From NCBI GenBank assembly GCA_016800925.1, contig JABCPU010000308.1, positions 1 to 64,000 on the forward strand: a stretch of 64,000 nucleotides of DNA. The letters run 5' to 3'. Under the pieces are notes generated by a model. That model worked only from the letters and a program-made list of their open reading frames with translations. It did not search any database and was not told the origin of the DNA. Every line of letters begins with the position of its first letter. Within the stretch, counting starts at the first letter, position 1. Positions 47,540 through 59,395 of the stretch are shown in pieces. This DNA comes from Suillus spraguei (Eukaryota; Basidiomycota; Agaricomycetes; Boletales; Suillaceae). The position numbers and the translations under genes were made by a program.

Positions 47540-50500
47540 AAGAAAAGAACTTCGTGTCCCAATCACCCTCCACTCGCGTACTCGTTTGAAATCCGTCGAC
47601 ACTACTGCTGTTATCGATTCCGGAGCAGCAGGAACATTCATCTCAGAAGAGTTTGTGACACTCCATCAAATCACACGACGAAAACTCAAGGAACCATTTC
47701 GAGTTACAACGGCAGATGGAACTCTCATAAAAGGAGGGCCGATCACGCATTACTGCCTCCTTGTGGTCAAGATTGACGATCGAACCATGTATGGAAAATT
47801 CAATATCACCAAACTCGGAAGGAGAGATCAAATTCTCCTTGGAATTCCCTGGTTACGAGCAATGAACCCAATTATAGATTGGGCTGCTGAAACGCTTGTC
47901 CTTTCACGGACAGACAAATCAGACGAGATCGAAATCGATCTGGATAAAGACCGAGAGAAGAACGGGTTGCCCCGACTATTCAAACATCATACCAAATGGC
48001 AACATTCCCGACTCCCGAAACCATTCATCGCTTCTCCCGCTGATGCTCCAGAAACCCAGAACCAGAAGTACGTACTCCATGTACTGCAGAACCCACTCCA
48101 CGTGTACAACTGCCGCGAGCAGTATCACCGATTCCCCGCGCAGAGAAGCGCAAGAATGAATCTGAACCCGAGCATCGGGTCGGACAAGAACCTATTGAGC
48201 AACGGCCAATAGAAGAACAGAAACACGGAAAGAGGAAAACAGAGGAAGAACTCCCAGGACGAGACACCAATGTACCAAAATGTCCAATTCTTCGTTCCCC
48301 CGAAAACTCTTTCAGCTTCGATTGAAGAAATCCCTGATAAGGAAGAACCCGTGCCCTCGTTGATCCCAACCGAGGATGATGACCAATTTGACACCATGCA
48401 TGACGTCTGGCATGCTCCAGAAGTGCGCGAAATTTCCTCTTATGAACTAGGAGAAGGAGAATTTCTTGTGGAATATGATACCGACGGGTTAGCATGAGGA
48501 TCATAGAAGAAGTATCCATGGATACACCCTTGACACGTGACGGAACTTCTCACCTGAACAATCCTCTCCCTATTCTCAATTCCACTCCCTCCTCCGAAAT
48601 ACAGTAACAAAGCTCAGGAATTCGCTACGGACGAGAAGGAAAAGAAAAAGAAATCCTTCGAAGAATTGGTCCCGGATATTTGCATGACTTCGCAGACGTC
48701 TTTGCTAAAGACGGACTGAACAAACTACCCCCTGAACGCCCTGGTATCGATCATCGGATCGACACCAAACCCGGTTTTATTCCTCGTACGTCTAAGGTTT
48801 ACCCGCTATCGGAAAAAGAACGCGTTGCTGTCAAAACGTTTATCGATGAAAACGTTGCGAAAGGCTTTATCTCGGAATCGAAGTCACCTCAAGCCAGTGG
48901 CTTCTTCTTCGTGGGAAAGAAGAGCGGTGAACTGCGCCCCTGTCAAGATTATCGCTACATCAATGATTGGACAGTCAAGAACGCATATCCGCTCCCACTC
49001 CCTATTTCCCTTGTTGCACGTCTTCACAACGCACAGTTCTTTACGAAAATGGATATCCGGTCCGGCTATAACAACATTCGCATCCATCCTGATGATAGGT
49101 GGAAAGCTGCTTTTACCACGGAATTCGGCCTTTCGAACCGAACGTCATGTTCTTCGGCCTTTGAATTCCCCAGCAACTTTTCAAGCATACATGAATCGCA
49201 CCTTTCAACAAGAAATCAATGAAGGATGGATGGTTATCTATATGGACGATATCTTGATTTTCTCTACGACAATGGCAGAACACCGTGAGCGAACCAGACG
49301 AGTTTGATAAAAATACGAAAGGAACACTTGTTCTGAAACCGGAGAAATGTACCTTCGATGCAGAAGAAGTGGAATACCTCGGAATGATAATTCGCCCCGG
49401 ACAAGTTGCTATGGATACCGCCAAGACCAAAGGAATCTCTGAATGGCCAATCCCGAAATCTGTAAAAGATGTTCGGTCATTCCTCGGTTTCTGCAACTTC
49501 TACCGCACGTTCATCTCCCATTATTCTGACATCGCCAGACCCCTTATCGACTTGACAAAGAAGGATAAGGCCTTTGAATGGTCAACCGAATGTATGGACA
49601 CCTTCGAAGAACTGAAACGACGCTTCACTTCCCAACCGGTACTCCGTAATCCTGATCCCTCCCGGCAATTTGCTATTGCTACCGATGCTTCGCTTGTAGC
49701 AACTGGCGGAGTTCTTTACAGACTGATGAAAATGGTGTTTATCACCCATGTGCATATCTTTCACAGTCCTTGAACCCTGCAGAACGCAATTACCAGATCT
49801 TTGATAGGGAACTCCTTGCCGTGATCCGGGCACTGAACGAATGGCGTCATTATCTCGAAGGAAACTCACACCCCGTCTTGGTATTCACCGACCACAAGAA
49901 CCTTCTGTACTTTAGAAGTGCACAGAAGCTTACCCGCCGCCAAGCACGTTGGCAATTGATTCTGTCTATCTATGACATCGAACTGCATCACGTTGCAGGT
50001 ACTAAATTAGCAGTACCTGATGCACTTTCCCGCCGACCCGACTATGATTCCGGCAAAGACGATAACGAGGACCAGACCCTCCTCCCTGATGCTCTATTCG
50101 TTCGTCTTATTGACACCGACTTGAAGGATGTGCTATCATCCTCTGACCCCCTCGACGACCCTGTCTTCAAAACGGCATCTGATGCCCTTGATGGAGTGTG
50201 CCTGCCTCCTATGAAATCGGCACTCTCTGATTGGAAGATAGAGGAGAACGTCCTCTATTTTAAGGATCGCGCTTATATTCCCCGGCGCTTCGCTCCGATA
50301 TCCTGAAAAGGTATCATGATCATCCTACCGCGGGACACCCCGGTAGATTCAAAACTGAAGAACTCGTCAAACGGGAAGCTTGGTGGCCTGCAATGGGCTC
50401 TTATATTCGGAAATACGTTGCGGGTTGCGCCCTTTGTCAGCAAATGAAAGCGGATACTCATCCCGTTCGACCTCCGCTCGCGCCTATTCCTTCTTCGGCT

Positions 50501-51559
50501 GTTCGCCCGTTCTCCCAGGTCTCCGTTGATCTTATCACCGATCTCCCCATCTCTGGAGGCTTTGACAGTATCATGGTCGTGGTAGACCATGGCCTTACGA
50601 AGGGGGTAATTATTATCCCTTGTTTGAAAACCATCACTTCAGAAGGTGTGGCTAAGCTATTTTTAAAACATGTTTACCGACGATTTGGACTCCATGACAA
50701 AGTCATCTCGGATCGAGGACCGCAATTCCTATCTCGCTTCTCAAAGGAACTTGCCCGACTTCTCGACTACGTCATCGCTCCATCCACGGCTTATCACCCA
50801 CAGACTGATGGTCAAACAGAAAGGCTTAATCAGGAACTTGAAACATACCTCCGTATCTATTGCCGTAACAACCCCGAAGATTGGGTAGAACATCTACCAA
50901 TCGCTGAATTCGTCCACAACCACCGAAAACACGATGCAAGGAATGCATCACCATTTTATTTGATGATGGGATATGAACCACGAGCTATCCCTCATATCAT
51001 CCCTGATTCATCAGTCCCCGCAGCAGAAGATCGAGTACGATCTCTGCAGAAGATAAGAGAAGAAGCAATCGCCTGTCACAACATTGCTATGCAGACAATG
51101 GCCGAACGATCCCGAGGAGATAAGTACATCCCATGGAAGATCGGAGATAAGGTTTGGCTATCCGCCGCTAATCTTAGACTTAAACTCCCATCAAGGAAAC
51201 TGGCACCGAAACGATACGGACCTTTCCCGATCATCGATGTCTTATCACCCATCACGTTCACACTCAAGCTTCCTCCGCAATGGAAAATTCACCCTACGTT
51301 CCATGCTTCTGTCTTATCATCCTATAGCGAAACAGACGTACACGGACCGAACTTCCCCGAACCCCCACCTGATATCATCGAAGAAGAAGAAGAATATGAA
51401 ATCGAAGCAATTCTTTCCCACAAAGGAACCGGCAATCGCCGACGTTATCTCGTTTCCTGGAAAGGATATCCATCGGGAGATAACGAATGGCTCCCAGAAA
51501 AGAACTTGAAGAACTCCGCTCGAATCTTGAATGCTTATAAGAAGCAACACGCCCTCTGA
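47433..51559 (+). pseudogene. E4 pol (protease, RT, RNase H, integrase, chromodomain; frameshifted)
   Basis: Protease TTAVIDSGAAGTFISEEFV (47,605); linker [50 protein letters not shown]; RNase H AIATDASLVATGGVL, FDRELLAVIRALNEW, FTDHKNLLYFRS; integrase C-A-LC-Q zinc finger, DLITDL, VISDRGPQFLSRF, HPQTDGQTERLNQELE; chromodomain [20 protein letters not shown], stop TGA at 51557-51559. The integrase-chromodomain part (50393-51559) is open. One-base losses relative to E1/E3 occur near 48,486, 48,555, 48,677, 49,130, 49,163, 49,304, 49,333, 49,717 and 50,280. Restriction of defects to single-base losses in an element with identical LTRs makes assembly error a live explanation. Confidence 0.85.
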
Positions 51560-51617
51560 TTATCTTCCAGTCAATCAACCGCATCAGCACTTGATCAACT
51601 ACCAACCAAACATCGAA

Positions 51618-53086
51618 ATGTCTTTCCCCACTGCTTACATTACACCCGTCGTCACTGCCGCCAATGACTCCGACTCTGAAACTGAACGATACGGAACCCT
51701 TACCACTGAAATCGATAACTCCTCTTACATCGAAGCCGCCATTCTCTGCGAGGGACATGCCCTCGAAATTGAAAGAATCCTTACGGAAAGAGGCGCCTTC
51801 CCTGCCCTCCTCATCGTCAACATCATTCGTATCGCAGCCCTCATTGAAGCCACTGCCAAAGAAACAACGGAAATTACTCTCCGTCACCGCTTCCTTCATC
51901 TTCAAAAACGCATTTGTGCTTACGCTATGTTGCTTCTTCCCGATTCCTTTAAGAATGATGTTGAAGAAGCTATTCACATCATTGCCGAGCGTCGAGCAGG
52001 TGTTGCTCGACCTCCCTCTCCGCAGGAAGATACGCCACTTCCTATCCCAGCACCCTCTTCTTCACGCGCTTATACTAGTCTTGACGCCTTTACTGGCTTA
52101 TACACTGCTGTCCAAGAGATCGGACAACTTACAAACCAAGTCGTCGAAACCATTCAACAGTCAGTCGCTGAAACAAGAGCAGCCAGAAACTTAGTGGAAG
52201 AAACTATTACCGATCTACAGCAAACGCAAAGTAACCTTGCCTCCCCAAGAACCCCATCCCCGATTCAACGACAAACCTCACCACCTCCCACTACCGTCTC
52301 TCATGACCATCCCGCATGGCTGTATGAACCATGCACAGAAGAACAGGTCGAAGCCGCAAAACTCATCGGAATCTCTACCACTGAACTGGTAACACTAGGC
52401 CCCGACTCCGCGACCTTCATATACATCCTCCTATGTCTATCCCATCGTCATTCGGTCCTATGGATCCCGTTTCACCGGTCTTAGTAAAGGACTTCGGCGT
52501 TACCTCCTCCTCTTCATCCACCGAACTCCTTGCGGCTGCCGAACGAGGAGTTACTCCGGATCTCCCTATGTCGGCATACACTTTATCCACCGCCCAACAA
52601 GCGCAGTTGAAGCGGCAGAACACCCTTGCCTTAAAACGTATGACGAAGAAGAAGGGAAAGAAGCGCGCTAGATCCACTAGTCCTATGCCCATCATTTCCC
52701 CGTCTCCCTTACGCAAAGTTTCTTCCAACCCTGACGAGAACATGAAATGCCGCGTCTGTGGATTATTAGGACATCGTCAAAAGAACTGTGCGGAATATCA
52801 GTGCAAGGTTTGCAGATATTGGTCGCCTACTCATTTATCTCTCTACTGCCCCAACCGAGTTGGGCCTCCTCCCTTCGAATTAACTTGGAAGGATGAGGGA
52901 TTTTATGCCGCGCTTCATGCTTGGGAAAAGCAACTTGACGATGAACGTATTCAGGCAGAGAAGAGAAGGGATTCCAAACGACGCGCTGGTTTGGAGGAAG
53001 CTAAGTACATGATGAGTGGATCCTTTGCCGATGAAGACTACGAATGGAGCGACGATCCCGTTTACTATGCGAACCAAGATGAGTAA
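51618..53086 (+). pseudogene. E4 additional ORF, zinc-knuckle protein (one frameshift)
   Basis: MSFPTAYITPVVTAANDSDS starts 58 bases after pol. Helical AALIEATAKETTEITLRHR and HLQKRICAYAMLLLPDSFKN; GLYTAVQEIGQLTNQVVETI; VSHDHPAWLYEPCTEEQVEA; a one-base loss near 52,400; then PMSIPSSFGPMDPVSPVLVK, KKKGKKRARSTSP, CRVCGLLGHRQKNC, CKVCRYWSPTHLSLYC, WKDEGFYAALHAWEKQ and an acidic tail ending NQDE at 53086. Same product as in E1 and E3. The close spacing to pol suggests translation from the same RNA by reinitiation or from a spliced or subgenomic RNA; neither is shown. Confidence 0.78.
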
Positions 53087-53106
53087 AAGTCGGTGACTTT
53101 ACATGT

Positions 53107-53119
53107 AAAGAGGGGGTAA
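53107..53119 (+). other. E4 polypurine tract
   Basis: AAAGAGGGGG then TAA immediately before the 3' LTR TGTTAC; primer for plus-strand DNA synthesis. Confidence 0.8.
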
Positions 53120-53593
53120 TGTTACAATCGTACGTGCCCCTATTCATTTTCTACTTCATTTACTTTGTATATTACGTAACATGACTCTGACTCATATGCT
53201 CAACGCATCTGTACTATAGTTGCCTTCCTCCTTTGGATACGCACTTACGTTCTCACGCCTCTCTTGGTCTGTGCGCACATATTGGCCTATTTAAGCACAG
53301 TGTACTTGTAGTAGATTCACTACTTTAATCTTACTGGGTTTTACCTGGAATCTCCTTCGCTTAGGTCTCCAACCTAAGTTGTCTTGAATCGTCTCTAAGT
53401 CTAAGCACTCCTTAGCCTTAGTCTCTATTCTCGCGGATACCTCTTAGACTTGTCTTTGAGGCTGAACCCTTGATCGTACTCGGAACACATTCCTTGTACT
53501 TTCACCTTGTTCTCTTTTGAACATTGTAAGAATTCCCAGCAGACCGCCTGTGTCTTTTCACTGTCGCTGGTGACGCCACCCCAGTTCGTAACA
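53120..53593 (+). repeat. E4 3' LTR
   Basis: 474 bp, no difference from 45962-46435 noticed by eye; followed by GTAAC duplication. Confidence 0.92.
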
Positions 53594-53836
53594 GTAACCC
53601 CCCCAGCGGAAAAGGAGAAGGAATAGAGGAAACGCGACAACAAGTCGCACAAATCATATCAAGAGCCTGAAGAAGGCCCTAACGTCCGTGCGCAAGCCAG
53701 GACCACTGTATAGCATAGACAACCAAAAAACGGACCAAAGCATATACGAATAGATTAGATGTACAGTAGGTAGTGTCCATCATAGGGCATAGCCCCAACG
53801 GACAATAAACAAGGATCAAAAAAAAAAAAAAAAAAA
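53594..53836 (+). mobile_element. Poly(A)-tailed retroinsert (3' part), split by E4
   Basis: Ends in an AATAAA (53804-53809) and 19 A residues (53818-53836). Its first 13 bases lie at 45949-45961, before E4. An 11-bp duplication CTGCTGGCTCT flanks the whole insert (45938-45948 and 53837-53847), as for LINE-machinery retrotransposition. A plus frame (about 53,605-53,750) includes RKRRRNRGNATTSRTNHIKS and LKKALTSVRKPGPLYSIDNQ and ends in a stop before an untranslated tail. It is a 5'-truncated LINE end or a processed transcript; the parent is not identified. Confidence 0.7.
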
Positions 53837-56800
53837 CTGCTGGCTCTAACTGCGAAACATGGAATACAGGATGTATGGAACGCATGGAATCCAGAAGCCG
53901 GATGGCAAAGGAATGACTGCCCAGATGGGATATAATTTCAAATGGACCTAAATTCTTTTCTGAAAGTTTCTTCAACGGATGAGTGGAACGGAAGTACTTG
54001 GCTTTGACGAAGACTTGTTCTCCAATCTGGAAATCCGGAGTGGGTTGTCTTTTAGCATCCGCAGGTCCTTGATTGCATTTCTGGGCTTCGGACATCTCTA
54101 CTTGAAGAAACTGGTGAAGTTCATTAAGGTCTATGGCATATTCCTGGGCATGGATGGAGGATAGGTCGCATTCTGGATGAATGGAAATGTTTGGATGATA
54201 ACCCTTATTGGTGAAGAAAGGTGAAACTCCGGTAGTGGCACTCGGAGCATTATTGTATGCAAACTCTGCGAGGGGCAGTAGCTTGGACCAGTTGTCCTGT
54301 TGATAGTTGCAGTAGATCTGGAGGTATTGTTCCAGCATTTGGTTGGCACGTTCTGTTTGTCCATCTCCTTCCGGATGATATCCAGATGTGAAGTGTAGAA
54401 CCATGTCTAATGCCTTTCCTAAGGAACGGAAGAAGTGGGATACGAACTCTGTTCCTTGATCCAAGGTTACATGGGACAGAACACCATGCTTGGAGAATAC
54501 ATGGAGGAGAAATAGGCGGGCGAGATCCAGAGAAGTAATGGTGTTGTGGGTCGGGATGAATATGGCTTGCTTGGATAGACGATCTATGATGACAAGGATG
54601 GCGGTATAGCTGGATGAGTCCGGAAGTTGCTCAATGAAATCCATAGGGATGGAATTCCAAGGTTTCTCTGGGACAGGGAGTTGCTTGAGTAATCCATAGG
54701 GTTTATGTCTTGGAACTTTGGCTCAGGTGCAGGACGTGCAGGATCTGACATATTTTTTGACATAGGCTCGAATCCCAGGCCAGGTGTAGTCACGTCAGAC
54801 GAGCTCGAGGGTACGATTCTGTCCAAAGTGTCCAGATAGGGGGTGATCATGGCAGTTATGGAGGACACATAGTCATAAGTCATTGGCTTCCGGAATGTAG
54901 ATACGGTTGTCACAGCGAAGGAATCCACTATCGTCCACTGTCCATCTCGGATCCGAAGGTAACGGAAGATGTGTTCGTGCAATAGGATCATGTGAAAGTT
55001 CAGTCAGGATATCTTTCCAAAGGTTTTCCGTATCCATGAGAACAGCTGCTCTAAAAATTGGAGGTGCTAGGGTTGTGGCTCATAGGGACGAAGCTAACTG
55101 TTCGGAGGTGAATACTGGGCGGAAATTATGAGGATTGACTTGAGTGTAGTCCTTATCCCCCTCTTTGGGGTAGATGTCCCAATGTCTAGTAAGGGAATCC
55201 GGTTTGGCTCCAAGTTTCCCAGGACGGAAACGGATGATGAGATTGAACTGATGGAGGAATTCGGACCAGCGAGCCTGACGGCAGGAGAGGAGTTTGGTAG
55301 TGGAGAAGTACTCGAGGTTTTTGTGGTCCGTAACAACATCTATAGGCTCGGATGAGCCTTCTAGGTAATGTCACCAGGTCCGAAAAGCTTCATGGATGGC
55401 TAGGAGTTCCTTGTCATGGGTGTCATAATTGAGTTCCGGAGCGGACAGAGTACAGGAATAATAGGCAACCGGACAAAGCTCTGAGTCCGGGCATACAATG
55501 GACAGTATTCCAGCTATGGCATAATCAGAGGCATCGGTTTCCACAACTATAGGAACGTCCGGAATCCAGTGGGTAAGTACCAGAGCAGAAGTGAAGGCTT
55601 TTTTGAGTGCTCTGAAGGATTTATGACAGTCTTCAGAAAAGTCCCAAGGAACTCCTTTGCGTGTAAGCCGAGTGAGGGGAACTACAATATCCGAGTAGTT
55701 GAAGATAAATCAACGATAGAAATTAGTGAATCTGAGGAAGGATTGAATGTCCTTGATCTTCCGAGGTTCTGGCCAGTCGACAATAGACTGGATCTTCTCT
55801 GACGACATTGTCAAGCCGTCCGTAGATAGCAGGTAACCAAGATACTCGACGGAGGATGAGTGGAATTCGCATTTCTCGGGTTTGGCATAGAGTTGATTTT
55901 TATGGAGGCGACGTAGTACTTCTCGGACGTGTTTCCTATGACTCGCGAGGTCTTTGGAATAGATAAGGATGTCATCCAGATATATGATAATGCATATATC
56001 CAGCATATCGGCAAACACGCTATTAACAAAGCATTGAAAAGCTGCTGGAGCGTTTGTAAGGCCTTCTGGCATTACCAGCCATTCATAGGAACCATAGTGC
56101 ATTTGGAAGGAAGTCTTCCACTCATCCCCTTCCACTATCTGGACGAGATGGTAAGCGGAACGGAGATCAATTTTGGTATAAACTTTAGCGCAGCTCGGAG
56201 AGTCTAGGAGGTCGGCAATGAGAGGTAATGGATAACGGTCCTTCTTGGTAATCTGGTTGAGGCCTCGGAAATCCACACAAAGGCGAAGGGAACCATCCTT
56301 CTTTTTCACAAACAGGACAGGGGCTCTGTGAGGAGAGGATGAGGATCGGAGGAGTCTGGACGAGATGTTTTCATCGAGGAACTTCCAGAGGGCCTCAAGC
56401 TCGACTGGAGAGAGAGAATATATGGTTCCGAGAGGCGGACTAGCTCCTTCCTCTATTCCAATTTTGAAGTCATAGGGTCAGTGAGGAGGTAACTGTCTGG
56501 CTTTGCCTTTATCAAAGACATCCGCAAACTCGTGGTATTCAGAAGGGACTCTGGAGAGGTCTGGAGGTTCGGATGATATGGATGCGGATCGGAGATTAAC
56601 CCCGGAGGGACAGAGATAGATGCTGAACTGAGTGGATCCTTCTAACTTGCAGGCACGGCAAAAGGCCACTGCATTTATCAGAGATATGTTAGGGACCGAA
56701 GTGTCAATGGAGAGTTCGGATTTGGTCAGAGGAGGAGTCTCTACCACAGATGGGATGCTCTGAGGCAACGGAGATTTTAGAGGGGAGGATTCTTCCTTGG

Positions 56801-57290
56801 ATAGAATATCTGGAGGTAACGGAGGTGTCAGATTGGACTTTCCTGCCACGGATGGTGTGTCCGGAGGCAGCGATGATGCAGATGGGGTCAATGGCATTCC
56901 CTGTTCAATAGTTCGGAACTCAATGCTGCCCAATACCCAGTCAATCAACGGATTGTGTCAGGTGAGCCAGCTATATCTGAGAACTTTATGGCTTCAACAA
57001 GATTGTTATTGCATGTACCATCAAACAAATGGAGCGGAAGCAGAGGAATTTGATAGGTAGGAATTTTATGTTTTCGGATGAAATCAGTGTCTATGAAGCA
57101 GTGGGAGGAACCACAGTCTATGAGGGCCGGAAAGTCAGATATATTGGAGAAGGACAGAAGTGAGACGTATGGACATAGAGAGTTCAGATCAGGAAGAGTT
57201 ACAGTGTTGAGTCATAGCTCCATTGTACGGATTGGGCCAATGCGACCCTCATCCCACATGGAGTCAGGAGGGTTGCAGACTAATTTTTTG
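53837..57290 (-). pseudogene. E5 pol (protease, RT, RNase H, integrase)
   Basis: One reading frame from about 57,280 to the integrase end HVSQLEPAV. Protease ALIDCGSSHCFIDTDFI near 57,110; RT SLRLCVDFRGLNQITKKDR, IIIYLDDILIYSKDL; RNase [32 protein letters not shown]; integrase HDHPLSGHFGQNRTLELV, CTSCT, MDFIEQLPDSSSYTAILVII, LDQGTEFVSHFF, GYHPEGDGQTERANQMLEQY. Interruptions are TGA codons, most at sites where the family has arginine (for example after PPH, FYR, FRTW, ELV, SCT), i.e. CGA-to-TGA. No frameshift was found over 3.4 kb, unlike E3 and E4. The chromodomain lies at 45669-45948. Confidence 0.85.
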
Positions 57291-58458
57291 CCTCGTCCGA
57301 GGCTTCCGGATCAGTTTCCGGAGTGAGCACAGTAGCACAGCCTTTGGCAGCATGCAAAGTGGATTTGGTACAGTCTCGGGCAGTGTGACCAGGCCCGCCA
57401 CAGAACATACAGAGCCTTTTGTTGATACGTCTATGACGCTCCTGGGGGGTTAGCTTCCCATCCGCACTAACAATGCTAGGAAAATCCGAAGCCTTTGGGG
57501 CAGAGGAGGTTGTAGAGGATGTAGGCTTATTGAATTTGGGCGTATCGGATCCGGATGAGTTGGAGTTCGTCTGGTCAGATGCTGACTGCCTATGAGGATT
57601 GGAAGAGGTGACTTTACTCTCTCGGGTGACTTTGCCCCTCCGCTCCCAGTAGCGGGCGTCGATGGTCTGGGCGAGAGTCTTGAACTCCGAAAGGGTAGTG
57701 GGTTTACCCATGCGACTAATCTCATCTTTGATTTGGGCTGGAAGTCCATTGTAGAATTGGCATCATAGAGCTCCGTCTCCCCATTCACGTACTTGGGAGG
57801 CAAGTCACTGAAATTCTACAACATACTTGTTGATGCATTGTCCGTCACGCATATGGAGCTGTTCCAGCTGCATTTCCACATCTCTGGAGGGATCGTGAGG
57901 TCCGAAGTTGGTTTGGAGCTCAAGCATGAACTCAGAGTAGTCATCCATCCAGTCCGGACAGTTGCTATATCCGTCCGAAAGGAGATCTGGTTTGAACCAC
58001 TCGAGTGCCATACCCTTGAGGTAAGATTGGGCGAAGTTGACCTTAGCGCGTCCAGAACAGAACGCATTAGGTTTGCTCTGGAAGTTGAGCTCACATTGGA
58101 CAAAGATTGCTTGGAGCTTGCAAGGCTCGGATCCGTCGAAGGTATCCGGTTCACGGATTTTGACTTTGCTATCGTCCAAGGTGGTGGTACGACGGCTACT
58201 GCGAGCAAGGTGATTAATGGCTATGGATAGTTGAGCTAAGACCCGGTCCTGAGGGTTCAGATGGTTATGATCTTCTTCATCATCCGGATCCTCATCGTCC
58301 AGATCATCACCTCCATCGTCTGGTGGGTTGCCGCGCAACTCATCATCAAAGTGAATGGTCAGGCGTGAATTAGTGTCTGGGTCATCCGTGTTCCGAGTTG
58401 GTGTAACCAGATCCAGTCTGGCTTGATGCACAGAGATGCTTTGACCTATATCGCTCAT
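57280..58458 (-). pseudogene. E5 gag
   Basis: Starts MSDIGQSISVHQARLDLVTP at 58458. Acidic stretch DDLDDEDPDDEEDHNH, then capsid-like region (DTFDGSEPCKLQAIFVQCEL, YLKGMALEWFKPDLLSDGYS, FMLELQTNFGPHDPSRDVEM), then zinc knuckle CMFCGGPGHTARDC (CX2CX4HX4C). Two TGA codons (57805-57807, 57763-57765) interrupt an otherwise single frame and are probably former CGA. pol lies in another frame, so a frameshift or separate translation is implied. Confidence 0.82.
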
Positions 58459-58625
58459 GCTCGCATGGCATTGAGAGAAGCTGGTGAATGTTTGGACAAT
58501 GGGTGTTGGATCTCATTGGATTGGACCAAGTCCAGCTCCGTGGAGAGTGTTCTGAGTTTTACGGGGAGGCATGACGTGGGATGGTGTAGAGAATGTTACT
58601 CAGAAGGGTGTGAGTTCGAATATAC

Positions 58626-59395
58626 TGTTAAGACCATACTCAAAGGTAGAGAGATCCGAAGGGCTTTGGCCTCAGTTCGTGCACTGTGCCCCTTTCCCGA
58701 GTGATGCCCCTTATTTCAGGGAGAAGTTATACGTCTGAAGATCCGGAAGGAGTTGCATGATGGATCTGGATGTCCGAAGGTATTGGATATGATACGTCTG
58801 AAGGTTATCCGGAACGTAAGAATAGAACGAAGATTAAGACTAGCTTCGGAACAAGTTACTAACTAGAAACTAACAGAGATAGACTATCCGAAGATAGAGT
58901 CGGAGATATAGACTATAGGAATCAATCCCAAGTCTCAGAATATGACTTAGAGCAGAAAGTGACTCGAGTCCGGAGGAAGCAGAATGAGCAGAATCTAAGA
59001 TGATATTCAAACTAATGTTCTATGGAGATCTACAAGTGGTTTATATACTGTAAGTATCTAAGACGGATAATCAACAAGTCCGGGACCGAGGGCTATGTAC
59101 GAAGTGTAACGGAAGTCTATTAGTTAATGTGCAGTGGATCAGTAAGCACAAATTGGAAATGAAACACAGGTAACGGATCAGTGACACAGGACGGAATTAT
59201 ACACAGCCGGAGTACCGGAAACAGGATGAGTGATGAAAGGAGATAGATGCAGATATACACAAGGGAGATAGAGTGCGAGAAGTGAGCACATTCGGATGAG
59301 CGATCCAGACAGGATCTGTGGACCGGACGGAAATAGAATCGATCGGATCTGATCGGATATGGTCGGATCTGGGATCAGAGGTATGGCATATGACA
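58626..59395 (-). repeat. E5 5' LTR
   Basis: TGTTAAGACC to ATATGACA on plus. Carries about 58 bases of GATCGGATCTG-type repeats near the right end that the 3' LTR lacks. Confidence 0.75.

Larger units (their letters stand above)
45962..53593 (+). mobile_element. Ty3/gypsy chromovirus E4, full-length and young
   Basis: 7,632 bp with 474-bp LTRs (45962-46435, 53120-53593) that look identical by eye, flanked by perfect GTAAC duplications (45957-45961, 53594-53598). Primer-binding site, gag, pol, additional ORF and purine tract are all present. The coding regions nevertheless carry at least nine one-base losses relative to E1-E3. Confidence 0.92.
43276..59395 (-). mobile_element. Ty3/gypsy chromovirus E5 (second family) with nested insertions
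   Basis: LTRs at 43276-43986 (3') and 58626-59395 (5'), minus orientation. Order from right: gag, protease, RT, RNase H, integrase, chromodomain, purine tract. A solo LTR (44512-44989), a poly(A) retroinsert and E4 lie inside; without them E5 is about 7.7 kb. An antisense ORF occupies the space between chromodomain and 3' LTR. The outer flanks (GCCAG and GTAAC) do not match, so no target duplication is seen. Confidence 0.8.

Noticed and set aside
46628..47641. 337-codon open frame antisense to E4 gag (and a 196-codon one opposite E3 gag)
   Set aside because: It has no recognisable domain, lies wholly opposite a clear gag with a zinc knuckle, and reads as a codon-bias shadow.
54584..54991. 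135-codon minus frame within the E5 integrase region
   Set aside because: Out of frame with the E5 pol reading that carries the integrase motifs; a shadow frame.
58560..58625. GTGTGAGTTCGAATA beside the E5 5' LTR, resembling a tRNA T-arm
   Set aside because: No complete cloverleaf can be drawn, and the expected TGG start of a tRNA-type primer-binding site is absent; it may still be the E5 PBS but is not called.
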